Part shown: positions 35,101 through 43,649 of the stretch, in pieces
Numbering within the stretch: the first letter of the stretch is position 1
Layout of the letters: every line of letters starts with the position of its first letter
Assembly: GCF_014170335.1 (NCBI RefSeq)
Contig: NZ_LZZS01000005.1
Location: 496,001-560,000 of the forward strand
DNA: 64,000 nt
Direction of reading: 5' to 3'
Origin: Achromobacter sp. UMC46
GTDB taxonomy: Bacteria > Pseudomonadota > Gammaproteobacteria > Burkholderiales > Burkholderiaceae_B
Notes under the pieces: model-generated
What the model saw: the letters and a program-made list of their open reading frames with translations, nothing else
Database searches by the model: none
Told to the model about the DNA's origin: nothing
Position numbers and translations under genes: made by a program

Positions 35101-36228
35101 CTCGGGCAGGCCGTGGTGGTCGGCTTCCCAGGGTTGCAGCGCGTCGTCGAAACGCAGGTGCGACACGGTGAAGCCGGTCAGGCCGGCCTTGGGCTTGGAG
35201 CCCCGGCCGGTGGCGCCTTCGTCGCGGATTTCGCCGCCCGCGCCCGTCGAGGCGCCGGGGAACGGCGCGATCGCGGTCGGGTGGTTGTGCGTTTCCACCT
35301 TCATCAGCGTGTGCACGGTGGTGTCGCGGCGGATGTACTTGGCGCCGTCGGCGCCCTCGCCCGTGACCCCGGGCACGCCCGCCTGGAAGCGCTGCGCGGG
35401 GCCGCCTTCCATGATGGCGGCGTTATCCGAGTAGGCGACGACCGTGCCTTCCGGCTGCGCCTTGTGCGTGGCGCGGATCATGCCGAACAGCGTATTGGGC
35501 TGTTCCTGGCCGTCGATCACCCAATCGGCATTGAAGATCTTGTGGCGGCAATGTTCGCTGTTGGCCTGGGCGAACATCATCAGTTCCACGTCGGTGGGGT
35601 CCCGCCCCAGGTCCGTGAACGACTTGGCCAGGTATTCGATTTCGTCTTCCGACAGGGCCAGGCCCAGCGAGACGTTGGCTTCCGCCAAGGCCTGGACGCC
35701 ATGGGCCAGTACGCCCACGGTGCGCATCGGCTTGCCGGCCAGCGCCTGGAACAGCGCCTGGCCGTCGAAGCTGGCGTCGACCACGGTTTCGGTCATGCGG
35801 TCGTGCAGGCAGTCGGCCGCGCGCGCCAGCATGGCGTCGTCGAAGGACTTCACGCCCAGCAGGCCGCGTTCCGGGGTGATCACGTAACGCACGCCGCGTT
35901 CGATGCGATGCACCGACGACAAGCCACAGTTGTGGGCAATGTCGGTGGCCTTGCTGGCCCACGGGGAAATGGTGCCCAGGCGCGGAATGACCAGCAGGGA
36001 CAGGCTCTTGGCCGGCGTTTCAGCCGTGCTGGGCGTGCCGTAATCCAGCAGTTGGGTCAGATGTTGCTGCTGTTCGGCCGTCAGGGCGGCGTCGGTGCTG
36101 ACGAAGTGCTCGTAACGGGCGGAGATGTCGGCCACCGGCAGGCCGGCTTCCTTCAGTTGCGCAAGAAGGCGATCACGACGAAAGGAGGACAGGACGGAGG
36201 AACCAGGCAGATGCTGAACTAGGGACAC
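32179..36228 (-). CDS. purL: Phosphoribosylformylglycinamidine synthase (large, single-chain)
   Basis: A 1349-residue enzyme of the fourth step of purine synthesis, converting FGAR, glutamine and ATP to FGAM. It has the N-terminal domain ([18 protein letters not shown]), two AIRS-type halves ([19 protein letters not shown] and [17 protein letters not shown] landmarks) and a C-terminal glutaminase with the nucleophilic Cys in GVCNGCQM and His/Glu in [11 protein letters not shown] at 36228 is taken as the start because it gives the normal family N-terminus; a TTG at 36258 is also in frame. No good ribosome site precedes either. It is a monocistronic housekeeping gene. Confidence 0.97.
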   Translation of the reverse strand: MSLVQHLPGSSVLSSFRRDRLLAQLKEAGLPVADISARYEHFVSTDAALTAEQQQHLTQLLDYGTPSTAETPAKSLSLLVIPRLGTISPWASKATDIAHNCGLSSVHRIERGVRYVITPERGLLGVKSFDDAMLARAADCLHDRMTETVVDASFDGQALFQALAGKPMRTVGVLAHGVQALAEANVSLGLALSEDEIEYLAKSFTDLGRDPTDVELMMFAQANSEHCRHKIFNADWVIDGQEQPNTLFGMIRATHKAQPEGTVVAYSDNAAIMEGGPAQRFQAGVPGVTGEGADGAKYIRRDTTVHTLMKVETHNHPTAIAPFPGASTGAGGEIRDEGATGRGSKPKAGLTGFTVSHLRFDDALQPWEADHHGLPERIASPLSIMIDGPIGGAAFNNEFGRPNLLGYFRSFEQTAGGTRWGYHKPIMIAGGLGSIDAGLTHKDVIPPGALLIQLGGPGFRIGMGGGAASSISMGSNSAELDFDSVQRGNPEIERRAQEVIDRCWQQAENNPIIAIHDVGAGGLSNAFPELVNDAGRGAIFDLKRVPLEESGLSPAEIWSNESQERYVLSILPKDLERFDAIARRERCPYAVVGVATEERQLRVVDGEGLPGLDTIRPQGEAEVRPVDVPIDVILGKPPRMTRDVRRLPGVSAPLDLAGIDLTEAAYRVLRHPTVANKSFLITIGDRTVGGLSSRDQMVGPWQVPVADCAVTLADYEGFRGEAMSMGERTPIAMLDAPASGRMAVAEALTNLAAADVARLEDIKLSANWMAACGVDGQDAALYDTVSAVSELCQATGLSIPVGKDSLSMKTSWQQDGEQRQVVAPVSLVVTAFAPVADVRASLTPQLRTDAGDSVLILIDLGRGRHRMGGSILTQTYNQVGETVPDIDSPQDLRAFFITIRTLAEAGTILAYHDRSDGGLFATLTEMAFAGRTGVSVNLDMLTFDPQSADWGDYKIRPDQVKVQREELTLKALFSEEAGAVIQVPASQRDAVMQVLRGAGLSAHSHVIGGLNGADEVEFYRDGKKVWGQPRAELGRAWSEVSYRIMARRDNPACAQAELDVWNDTTDPGMSPNVAFDPQENVAAPFINTGKRPRVAILREQGCNSQVEMAWAFDTSGFEAIDVHMTDLLAGRVDLAQMQGLVAVGGFSYGDVLGAGEGWARTIRFNSQLSDQFAAYFARPDTFALGVCNGCQMMAALAPMIPGAEHWPRFTRNQSEKYEARLSMVELAKSPSIFFAGMEGARIPVAVAHGEGFADFSQQGDAGRVLTAARYIDNRGQATEAYPFNPNGSPGGLTSVTTADGRFTVMMPHPERVTRNVMMSWAPEKWGNADKGGAYSPWMRIFRNARVWLK

Positions 36229-36582
36229 GATGCGGGCGCCGTATAAGGATGGGTGCAAAAAGTGATTTTACCTGTTTAGGGGGTTTTCCCGGAGCGCTTG
36301 TTCAAGAACCGTTCCAACCCCTTGTTTTCCCCAGTGTTACAAAAGAATTCCAATCGCCTCGCACCGGATTGGTGCGAAGCAATATAAGAATAAAGCCGAG
36401 CCCGGGACGCGGTTTATCGGCGACAGACGCTTCCGGCGCCAACGTCTTCTGGTGCGATGCAGCATGTTGCTGCCACCCCGCACCACGGGAAAACACGAAC
36501 TATCGCGTCTGCGGGGCAACGGTAGGATGCAGCGACTTATTCATAGAACGCGCGTCAAGCGCCGAAGCCGTCGCCTCACCCC
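36229..36582. other. Divergent intergenic region between purL and a TRAP operon
   Basis: This stretch of about 350 bp holds both promoters and no gene. It contains the inverted repeat listed separately at 36359-36377 and further half-copies, GGTGCGA at 36451-36457 and CGCACC at 36479-36484. No clear -35/-10 pair was singled out by eye. Confidence 0.55.
36359..36377. promoter_or_regulatory. Perfect inverted repeat, candidate operator
   Basis: TCGCACC-GGATT-GGTGCGA, seven-base arms and a five-base spacer, centred about 215 bp upstream of the TRAP small-permease gene and 140 bp upstream of purL. The core GCACC-N5-GGTGC is also the pattern of NtrC boxes, but I see no sigma-54 promoter downstream on the TRAP side. 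Confidence 0.5.
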
Positions 36583-37122
36583 ATGTCCCACCCCGAAGCC
36601 CCCGCCGAGCCTGTCGAACCGATCATCCCCGTTGAAGCAGATCCCGCCGTAAAGGTGCCGCTGGCCATCGAAGAATGGCTGGCCGTGATCCTGCTGGCCA
36701 CGCTGGCCCTGATCACCTTCATGAACGTGCTGGTGCGCTATTTCACCGACCAGTCGTTCGCCTGGACCGAAGAGATCTCGGTGTTCCTGCTGATCGTGCT
36801 GACGATGGCAGGCGGCAGCGTGGCCTTTGTCCGCAACCACCATATCCGCATCGAGATCCTGGCCGACAACGGCTCGCCGCGCCGCCAGCGCATCATGGCG
36901 CTGATTTCTCACAGCTGCGTGCTGGCGTTCTTCCTGCTGCTGACCGTGCTGTCGGTGAAGCTGGTGGCGGACGAGTTCATCTACGAAGAGACCTCTCCCG
37001 CGATCGGCGTGCCGACCTGGTGGTATTCGATCTGGCTGCCCGTGATGGCCGCGGCGATCTCGCTGCGCACCTTGGGCATCCTCCGCCGCCTCGTGCGCAG
37101 CACCGGGGCCCCCGCCAAATGA
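36583..37122 (+). CDS. TRAP transporter small permease (DctQ)
   Basis: A 179-residue four-helix protein with the DctQ features RYFTDQSFAWTEEISVFLL and VRNHHIRIEI. Membrane segments lie near residues 28-50, 60-82, 100-122 and 140-162. Its stop overlaps the start of the large permease by ATGA (37119-37122), so translation is coupled. It is the first gene of a DctQ-DctM-DctP operon. Confidence 0.92.
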   Translation: MSHPEAPAEPVEPIIPVEADPAVKVPLAIEEWLAVILLATLALITFMNVLVRYFTDQSFAWTEEISVFLLIVLTMAGGSVAFVRNHHIRIEILADNGSPRRQRIMALISHSCVLAFFLLLTVLSVKLVADEFIYEETSPAIGVPTWWYSIWLPVMAAAISLRTLGILRRLVRSTGAPAK

Positions 37123-38417
37123 TCGCCGCCATCCTCTTTGCCGTCTTCATCGTGCTGATGCTGATCGGGGTGCCGGTCGGCGTGGCGCTGGGCATCGGCG
37201 GCACCGTCGCCATCGTGCTGTCCAACCTGGACACGCCCTGGTATGGCCTGTTGACCGTGCCGCAGAACTTCTACGCCGGCCTGGCCAAGTACCCGTTGCT
37301 GGCCATTCCCATGTTCGTGCTGGTCGGCTCCATCTTCGACCGGTCGGGCGTGGCCAAGCGACTGGTGGACTTCGCCATCGCCATCGTGGGCCGCGGCCCG
37401 GGCATGCTGCCGCTGGTGTCCATCGCCGTCGCGATGTTCCTGGGCGGCATATCGGGCTCGGGCCCGGCTTGCGCGGCCGCCGTGGGCGCCGTGATGATCA
37501 CGGCCATGTCGCGCGCGGGCTACCCCGCCTCGTTCTCGGCCTCGATCGTGGCCGCGGGCGCCGCCACCGACATCCTGATCCCGCCGTCCGTCGCCTTCAT
37601 CATCTATTCGGTGCTGGTGCCGGGCGCCTCGGTGCCCGCGCTGTTCGCCGCCGGCATGATCCCCGGCATCCTGGCGGGCCTGGCGCTGATCGTGCCGGCC
37701 GTGTGGCTGTCGCGCAAACACAAGATGGGCGCGCTGGAATCGCACCTGCCGCGCCCGCCCTTCTGGGCGAGCCTGCGGGAAGCGTCCTGGGGCCTGGCGG
37801 CGCCCGTGCTGATCCTGGGCGGCATGCGCATGGGCTGGTTCACGCCCACCGAAGCCGCGGTCGTCGCCGTGTTCTATGGCTTGTTCGTCGGCAGCTTCAT
37901 CCACCGCACCATCAAGTTGCGCGACCTGTACACCATCCTGCGCGAAGCCGCCGAGCTGTCCGCCGTGATCATGCTGGTGGTGACGCTGGCCGGCATCTTC
38001 GCCTGGGCCTTGTCCACGTTGAGCGTAATCGACCCGATCACCAACGCCATCGTCAATTCCGGGCTGGGCGAATGGGGCGTGCTGTCGCTGTTGATCCTGC
38101 TGCTGATGACGGTGGGCATGTTTCTGGACGGGATCTCGATCTTCCTGATCTTCGTGCCGCTGCTGATGCCGATCGCCAACGCCTACGGCTGGGATCCCGT
38201 GTGGTTCGGGGTGATCCTGACGCTGAAGGTGGCACTGGGCCAGTTCACCCCGCCGCTGGCCGTGAACCTGATGGTGTCGTGCCGCATCGCGCGCGTGCCG
38301 ATGGAGTCCACGGTGCGCTGGGTGGTGTGGCTGCTGGGCGCCATGTTCCTGGTGCTGGTGGCGGTGCTGGTGTTCCCGCAGCTGGCGCTGTGGCTGCCGC
38401 ACAAATTAGGTTATTGA
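37119..38417 (+). CDS. TRAP transporter large permease (DctM)
   Basis: A 432-residue, normal-length DctM subunit starting MIAAILFAVFIVLMLIGVPV. Conserved patches are FLGGISGSGPACAAAVGAVM, AGAATDILIPPSVAFIIY and TPTEAAVVAVFYGLFVG. Located in the inner membrane, it is a sodium-driven carrier working with the DctQ encoded upstream and the receptor downstream. Confidence 0.95.
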   Translation: MIAAILFAVFIVLMLIGVPVGVALGIGGTVAIVLSNLDTPWYGLLTVPQNFYAGLAKYPLLAIPMFVLVGSIFDRSGVAKRLVDFAIAIVGRGPGMLPLVSIAVAMFLGGISGSGPACAAAVGAVMITAMSRAGYPASFSASIVAAGAATDILIPPSVAFIIYSVLVPGASVPALFAAGMIPGILAGLALIVPAVWLSRKHKMGALESHLPRPPFWASLREASWGLAAPVLILGGMRMGWFTPTEAAVVAVFYGLFVGSFIHRTIKLRDLYTILREAAELSAVIMLVVTLAGIFAWALSTLSVIDPITNAIVNSGLGEWGVLSLLILLLMTVGMFLDGISIFLIFVPLLMPIANAYGWDPVWFGVILTLKVALGQFTPPLAVNLMVSCRIARVPMESTVRWVVWLLGAMFLVLVAVLVFPQLALWLPHKLGY

Positions 38418-38485
38418 AGCTGGGTTATTGAAGTGCTGGATCTCAAGACAACAACAGACACACTCGCAGAGAGAGGAGACATCGC

Positions 38486-39514
38486 ATGAACTTCCGCAAC
38501 CTGATCGGCGCCGCGCTGTGCGCCGCCGCCGTGGTCGGCACAGCGCCCGCCGCCGCGCAGAACTACAAGCCCGAGTACAAGCTGTCCATCGTGGTGGGCA
38601 CCACCTTCCCGTGGGGCCAAGGCGCCGAAATCTGGTCCAACCTGGTGCGCGAGCGCACCCAGGGCCGCATCAACATCAAGGTGTATCCCGGCACCTCGCT
38701 GGTCCAGGGCGACCAGACCCGCGAATTCACGGCGATCCGCCAGGGCGTGATCGACATGGCGGTGGGCTCCACCATCAACTGGTCGCCGCAGGTCAAGCAG
38801 CTGAACCTGTTCTCGCTGCCCTTCCTGATGCCCGACTACGCCGCCATCGACGCGCTGGTGCAAGGCGACGTGGGCAAGGAAATGTTCAAGCTGATCGAGA
38901 AAGCCGGCGTGGTGCCGCTGGCCTGGGGCGAAAACGGCTACCGCCAGCTCAGCAACTCCAAGCGCGACATCAAGAAGCCCGAAGACATGAAGGGCATGAA
39001 GCTGCGCGTGGTGGGTTCGCCGCTGTACATCGACACGTTCACGGCGCTGGGCGCCAACCCCACGCAGATGAGCTGGGCCGACGCGCAGCCGGCGCTGGCC
39101 AGTGGCGCGGTGGACGGCCAGGAAAATCCCCTGTCCATCTACACGGGCTCCAAGCTGTACACCGTGGGCCAGAAATACCTGACCTTGTGGAACTACGTGG
39201 CCGATCCGCTGATCTTCGTGGTCAACCGCGAAGTCTGGAATTCGTGGTCGGAAAAGGACCGCGACATCGTGCGCCAGGCAGCGCTTGACGCGGGCAAGCA
39301 GCAGATCGTGATCGCGCGCAAGGGCGTCACGCCCGAAGACCCGTCGCTGCTGAAAGAGATCGCCGGCCATGGCGTCACCGTGACGTCGCTGTCTCAGGCC
39401 GAGCACGACGCCTTCGCCAAGGTCACCCAGCCCGTCTATGACAAGTGGAAGAAGCAGATCGGCGAAGACCTGGTCAACATGGCCGAAAAATCGATCGCGG
39501 CGCGCAAGAAGTAA
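38486..39514 (+). CDS. TRAP substrate-binding protein (DctP)
   Basis: A 342-residue periplasmic receptor with a signal peptide cleaved after AAA/Q (MNFRNLIGAALCAAAVVG start). The DctP fold is shown by FPWGQGAEIWSNLVRERTQG, VGSPLYIDTFTALGANP and the carboxylate-binding segment SGAVDGQENPLSIYT. AGGAG lies seven bases before the ATG. The substrate is probably a C4 or sugar carboxylate. It is the last gene of the operon and is followed by a hairpin terminator. Confidence 0.95.
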   Translation: MNFRNLIGAALCAAAVVGTAPAAAQNYKPEYKLSIVVGTTFPWGQGAEIWSNLVRERTQGRINIKVYPGTSLVQGDQTREFTAIRQGVIDMAVGSTINWSPQVKQLNLFSLPFLMPDYAAIDALVQGDVGKEMFKLIEKAGVVPLAWGENGYRQLSNSKRDIKKPEDMKGMKLRVVGSPLYIDTFTALGANPTQMSWADAQPALASGAVDGQENPLSIYTGSKLYTVGQKYLTLWNYVADPLIFVVNREVWNSWSEKDRDIVRQAALDAGKQQIVIARKGVTPEDPSLLKEIAGHGVTVTSLSQAEHDAFAKVTQPVYDKWKKQIGEDLVNMAEKSIAARKK

Positions 39515-39613
39515 GCGTCGGGAACCCACGGAATTGAATTAGCAGCAAGCCCCAGGGGAACGGCGGCGAAAGCCGCCACACACCGAGGCAGGGACGTCAG
39601 ATCCCTCCCAACC

Positions 39614-39646
39614 AAACAGGCGCCGGCCACAAGCTGGCGCCTGTTT
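39614..39646. terminator. Intrinsic terminator between dctP and greB
   Basis: AAACAGGCGCC pairs with GGCGCCTGTTT, with a T-rich run after it. It is placed between convergent genes and could serve both. Confidence 0.88.
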
Positions 39647-39656
39647 CCTTTTGGGG

Positions 39657-40205
39657 CTACGGGTAGCTGACTTCCAGGATATCCAGCTCTTCGATGCCGC
39701 CCGGGGTGCGCAGCACGACGGTGTCGCCTTCGCGGGCCTTGATCAGCGCGCGCGCCACCGGCGAAATCCAGCTGATCTTGCCGGCCAGCGGCTCGGCCTC
39801 GTCCACGCCCACGATGGTGACCGTGTGGTCTTCGCCGGCCTTGTCCGAATACGACACCGTGGCGCCGAAGAACACCTGGTCGCGGTTGGGCTGCGCGGCG
39901 GGGTCGACCACTTCGGCGATGTCCAGCCGCTTGGTCAAAAAGCGCATGCGGCGGTCGATCTCGCGCAGGCGCTTCTTGCCGTACAGGTAATCGCCGTTTT
40001 CGGAGCGGTCGCCGTTGGACGCCGCCCAGGACACCACTTGCACGACAGACGGGCGCTCCACGTTCATCAGGTGCGTCAGTTCGCCGCGAAGGCGTTCGTA
40101 GCCTTCGGGAGTTATGTAGTTCTTGGTGCCTGCCGGCAACGCCTGGGTTTGCGGCAGATCGTCGTCGTCCTCGTTGTCGGACTCTTTCACAAAGGCTTTA
40201 TTCAT
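39657..40205 (-). CDS. greB: Transcription elongation factor GreB
   Basis: A 182-residue Gre factor. The N-terminal coiled coil, about residues 28-95, has the acidic tip in NGDRSENGDYLYGKKRL that places Asp/Glu at the RNA polymerase active site to rescue backtracked complexes. The C-terminal FKBP-like domain contains ISPVARALIKAREGDTVVL. Length and the GDYLYGKKRLREID stretch point to GreB rather than GreA. It has an extra acidic N-terminal tail (SDNEDDDDL). Confidence 0.95.
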   Translation of the reverse strand: MNKAFVKESDNEDDDDLPQTQALPAGTKNYITPEGYERLRGELTHLMNVERPSVVQVVSWAASNGDRSENGDYLYGKKRLREIDRRMRFLTKRLDIAEVVDPAAQPNRDQVFFGATVSYSDKAGEDHTVTIVGVDEAEPLAGKISWISPVARALIKAREGDTVVLRTPGGIEELDILEVSYP

Positions 40206-40273
40206 GGCGGATGCGCCGCGGGGGCGCGCTCACAATCGATGGCTTGCAGGATGGGCGGCGATGGCCGCCCGCG

Positions 40274-41119
40274 TCAGAACCAGTCGTGCCAGACCGGCTT
40301 CAAGTCGGACGGCAGCGGCGGCAAACGGCCCAGGTCCATCCGGCTTTCCTTGGGGCTGTGGAAATCCGACCCGCGCGAGGCCAGGAACCCGTAGCGGCGC
40401 GCGACGTCGGCGTACTGGCGGGCCTCTTCGGCGGTGTGGCTGCCGGTGTTGACTTCGATGCCCAGGCCGCCCAGTTGCAGGAATTCGTCGAACAGCGCGG
40501 CGAATTGCAGCGGGGTGTATTTATAGCGGCCGGGGTGGGCGATGACGGCCACGCCGCCCGCGCCACGGATCCAGCCCACCGCTTCAGCCAGGGTGGCCCA
40601 TTGCATGGGCACATGGCCCGGCCGGTCGTCGCCCAGGTGCTTGGTGAAAACAGTTTGCACGTCGGGGCAGTAACCGGCTTCGACCAGGTAGCGCGCAAAG
40701 TGCGTGCGGCTGATCAGTTCGGGGTTGCCGGCGAACGGCAGCGCGCCTTCGTAGGCGCCGGGCATGCCCATGGTCGCCAGGCGTTCGCCGATGCGCTTGG
40801 CGCGCTCGGCCCGGCCCGAGCGGGTCTGGCGCAGGCCTTCGACCAGCGCGGTGTTTTCGGGGTCGAACTGCAAGCCTACGATGTGCACCGTCAGGCCGGC
40901 CCACGTCACCGAAATCTCGACGCCGGTGGCAAAACGCATGCCCAGGTCCTTGGCCGCGCTGGCGGCTTCGGCCAGGCCGCCCACTTCGTCGTGGTCGGTC
41001 AACGCCCAGACATCCACGCCATTGGCATGCGCGCGCTGCGCCACGTCGCGGGGCGCGAGCGCGCCGTCCGAGACGGTGGAATGGCAATGCAGATCGATGT
41101 TCAGGGTGGGCGATGTCAT
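40274..41119 (-). CDS. PHP-domain phosphoesterase (YciV/RNase AM family)
   Basis: A 281-residue PHP-domain metal hydrolase. Metal ligands are visible in NIDLHCHSTVSDGAL near residues 8-16, WALTDHDEVGG near 38, ATGVEISVTW with Glu near 65, IAHPGRYKY near 193, and SRGSDFHSP near 248. The family includes 3',5'-nucleoside bisphosphate phosphatases and the 5'-3' exoribonuclease RNase AM. It lies between greB and an alpha/beta hydrolase on the same strand, with 68-70 bp gaps, and could be read from its own promoter. Confidence 0.92.
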   Translation of the reverse strand: MTSPTLNIDLHCHSTVSDGALAPRDVAQRAHANGVDVWALTDHDEVGGLAEAASAAKDLGMRFATGVEISVTWAGLTVHIVGLQFDPENTALVEGLRQTRSGRAERAKRIGERLATMGMPGAYEGALPFAGNPELISRTHFARYLVEAGYCPDVQTVFTKHLGDDRPGHVPMQWATLAEAVGWIRGAGGVAVIAHPGRYKYTPLQFAALFDEFLQLGGLGIEVNTGSHTAEEARQYADVARRYGFLASRGSDFHSPKESRMDLGRLPPLPSDLKPVWHDWF

Positions 41120-41189
41120 GGGGCTATTGTAGAGAAGGCCCGGCCACGTGGATAGCGCCGGGCTGTCCCCATAATCGCAGGGCGGACGG

Positions 41190-42125
41190 TCAGGCCAGCA
41201 GAAAGGCCGCGACCGGGTCCACCTGGCTGTCGGCGATCAGCGTGGGCGCATGCCCCACGCCTGGCACTTCCAGCGCCTGGGCGCGCGGATTGCGCTTGAG
41301 CATTTCTTCTACGGTGGCGGGCGTCAGCAAGTCTGAGAGCGCGCCGCGCACGATCAGCACCGGACACGTCACGGCATCATAGGAACGCCACAGGATCTGT
41401 TCGCCGGCAGCCAGCTCTTCGGGCGTCTGGGCCGCCAGCGGCTGAGCCAGCGCCAGGTCGTAGTGCTTGACCCATTTGCCGCCGTACTCGGGATACAGGT
41501 ACTGCGCCAATTCCGCCCATTGCGCGTCGGTGTGCGGCCCGAAAGTCTGGGAATTGGCGCGCATGGTGGCCACCGCCTCTTCGAACGTGGCGAATTCGCC
41601 CGGCTCGCCCACGTACTGGCCGATGCGCGACAACGCGCCGGTTTCCAGCCGCGGGCCCACGTCGTTCAGCACCAGCTTGTCCAGGCGGATGCCCTGCCCC
41701 GCCGGCAGCATGCCCGCGTGCGGACGCATGGCCTGGAGGGCCCCGGCGAACGCGGCGGCGCCCGACAGCGCCAGGCCGATCAACCCGCCCATCGACGTGC
41801 CCACCCAGGCCAGCCGGGCCGGCCGCAGGCGCGCGATCAACGTGACCATGTCGGACACGTATTGCGGCACGGTATAGAACGCGGGGTTGGCCAGCCAGTC
41901 CGATCGGCCGCGGCCTACCACGTCGGGGCAGACCACCCGGTAGCGCCCGGCCAAGCGGCGCGCCAGCGCGTCGAAGTCGCGGCCGCTGCGGGTCAGGCCG
42001 TGGACGCAGACCAGTACCTGGTCATTGGCGGGATCGCCCCATTCCCAGTACGCCATCCGGTGCAGACCGGCCGGGCTGGCGCAGGTGACGAATTCCAAAC
42101 GGGGTTGCAGGCTGGCGTCCACCAT
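41190..42125 (-). CDS. Alpha/beta hydrolase
   Basis: A 311-residue alpha/beta hydrolase with the oxyanion motif VCVHGLTRSGRDFD, nucleophile elbow VGTSMGGLIG near residue 108, acid in IVRGALSDLLTP and His in PGVGHAPTL. The start is the ATG at 42125, with GGAG eight bases before it; a TTG one codon upstream is also in frame. No signal peptide. It resembles homoserine-acetyltransferase-like or esterase hydrolases of the broad AB hydrolase-1 family; the substrate is unknown. Confidence 0.9.
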   Translation of the reverse strand: MVDASLQPRLEFVTCASPAGLHRMAYWEWGDPANDQVLVCVHGLTRSGRDFDALARRLAGRYRVVCPDVVGRGRSDWLANPAFYTVPQYVSDMVTLIARLRPARLAWVGTSMGGLIGLALSGAAAFAGALQAMRPHAGMLPAGQGIRLDKLVLNDVGPRLETGALSRIGQYVGEPGEFATFEEAVATMRANSQTFGPHTDAQWAELAQYLYPEYGGKWVKHYDLALAQPLAAQTPEELAAGEQILWRSYDAVTCPVLIVRGALSDLLTPATVEEMLKRNPRAQALEVPGVGHAPTLIADSQVDPVAAFLLA

Positions 42126-42440
42126 CAAAACACTCCACGGGTCGGCGCAAGCCGAAACGGCCGCGCACTGGGCGGACTAGTGTAATCGCGCCGGTCGAAC
42201 AATCCCCTGAACGGCGCCGGGAGGCGGGGCTGCAACGCCGCCTGCTGCCCGTGCTGGACACTCGGCCCGCGCCTCGCTACGATCAAGCCCATCCTCTTCT
42301 ACGCGCTCCCGGCGCGGTGGGAATTGCCGTTACCTATCGGGCCGATCCAATCATTAAATTGGAGTTGCCGGCCCGTTAGGGCGAGAGTGAAGCTTCAGGC
42401 GTTGCCAGATCAGTCTTCCCAAAATTGATATGGAGTCCGT
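42126..42440. other. Divergent intergenic region upstream of cfa
   Basis: A gap of about 315 bp with no gene. It must hold the cfa promoter and that of the alpha/beta hydrolase. Near 42347-42362 is an A/T-rich inverted repeat CCAAT-CATTAA-ATTGG. It lies about 80 bp upstream of cfa and may be an operator; nothing else stands out. Confidence 0.5.
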
Positions 42441-43628
42441 ATGCAGCAAAGCAGTCCCGTCTCTCCGCTGGCCACCGGCCATTCTTCCCCCGCTGTCAGC
42501 CCTCCGCCCCCCGAACCGCCCAAAGTGCTCCAGGACGTGCTGTCCCGCGCCGATGTCCAGATCAACGGCACGCGCCCCTGGGATATCCAGGTGCACGACA
42601 AGCACATGTACGAGCGCGTCTTCGCCAGCTGGTCGCTGGGGCTGGGCGAGTCCTATATGGACGGAGAATGGGATTGCGACCAGCTGGACGAACTTTTCAC
42701 CCGCCTGCTGCGCGCGGACATGGGGTCGGCGGCGCTGGGCGTCGCCCGCATCAAGCTGATTGCCGAACACTTGCGGCACAAACTGTTCAACCTGCAATCC
42801 AAGCACCGCGCCTTCGAAGTCGGCGAACAGCACTACGATGCCGGCAACGACGTGTTCGAGGCCATGCTGGACAGCCGCATGATCTATTCCTGCGCCTACT
42901 GGGAGCACGCCCAGACGCTGGAAGACGCCCAGCTGGCCAAGCTGGACATGATCTGCCGCAAGTTGCAGTTGAAGCCGGGCGAGACCCTGCTGGACATCGG
43001 TTGCGGCTGGGGCGGGCTGGCCAAGTTCGCCGCCGAGAACTATGGCGCCGTCGTCACCGGCGTGACGGTGTCGAAAGAGCAGCTGGCGCTGGCGCAGGAA
43101 CGGGTCAAGGGCCTGCCCGTGCAGCTGCTGCTGCAAGACTACCGCGACCTGCAAGGCAGTTTCGACAAAGTGGTGTCGGTCGGCATGTTCGAACACGTGG
43201 GGCCGAAAAACTACGATACCTACTTCAGCAATGTGCAGCGCCTCATGGCGCCGGAAGGCATCTTCCTGCTGCACACGATCGGCATCGCCGCCACCAGCCA
43301 AAGCACCGACCCCTGGATCGACCGCTACGTGTTCCCGAACGGCAAATTGCCGTCCGCGCGCGAAATCGCGTCCGCCGTCGAACACCGCTTCATCATCGAA
43401 GACTGGCACAACTTCGGCGCCGACTACGACCGCACGCTGATGGCGTGGTGGGACCGTTTCGAACGCGCGTGGCCCGCGCTGCAGGAACGCTACGGCACGC
43501 GCTTCTACCGCATGTGGAAATACTATCTGATGTGCTGCGCGGGCTTCTTCCGATCGCGCGAGGGCCAGCTTTGGCAGGTGATGCTGACGCATCCGCAGCG
43601 CAAGGACACGTACCGGTCCTTGCGCTGA
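42441..43628 (+). CDS. cfa: Cyclopropane-fatty-acyl-phospholipid synthase
   Basis: A 395-residue SAM-dependent enzyme that converts unsaturated acyl chains of membrane phospholipids to cyclopropane rings. Landmarks: LGLGESYMDGEWDCDQLDEL in the N-domain, YDAGNDVFEAMLDSRMIYSC, SAM motif LDIGCGWGGLAKFA near residue 190, GMFEHVGPKNYDTYF with the conserved Glu/His, and HNFGADYDRTLMAWW near the C-terminus. GGAG lies five bases before the ATG. It is typically induced in stationary phase or acid stress. Confidence 0.95.
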   Translation: MQQSSPVSPLATGHSSPAVSPPPPEPPKVLQDVLSRADVQINGTRPWDIQVHDKHMYERVFASWSLGLGESYMDGEWDCDQLDELFTRLLRADMGSAALGVARIKLIAEHLRHKLFNLQSKHRAFEVGEQHYDAGNDVFEAMLDSRMIYSCAYWEHAQTLEDAQLAKLDMICRKLQLKPGETLLDIGCGWGGLAKFAAENYGAVVTGVTVSKEQLALAQERVKGLPVQLLLQDYRDLQGSFDKVVSVGMFEHVGPKNYDTYFSNVQRLMAPEGIFLLHTIGIAATSQSTDPWIDRYVFPNGKLPSAREIASAVEHRFIIEDWHNFGADYDRTLMAWWDRFERAWPALQERYGTRFYRMWKYYLMCCAGFFRSREGQLWQVMLTHPQRKDTYRSLR

Positions 43629-43649
43629 AATGTTGCGCGATGCGTTGCG

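Noticed and set aside
31573-36222. 1549-codon open frame on the plus strand
   Set aside because: It is antisense to purL, which has full family similarity; the frame is open because of high third-position G+C and reads as low-complexity His/Gly/Arg/Gln sequence.
36361-36375. NtrC-controlled promoter for the TRAP operon
   Set aside because: The box pattern is there, but no -24/-12 sequence was found downstream, so only an unassigned inverted repeat is reported.
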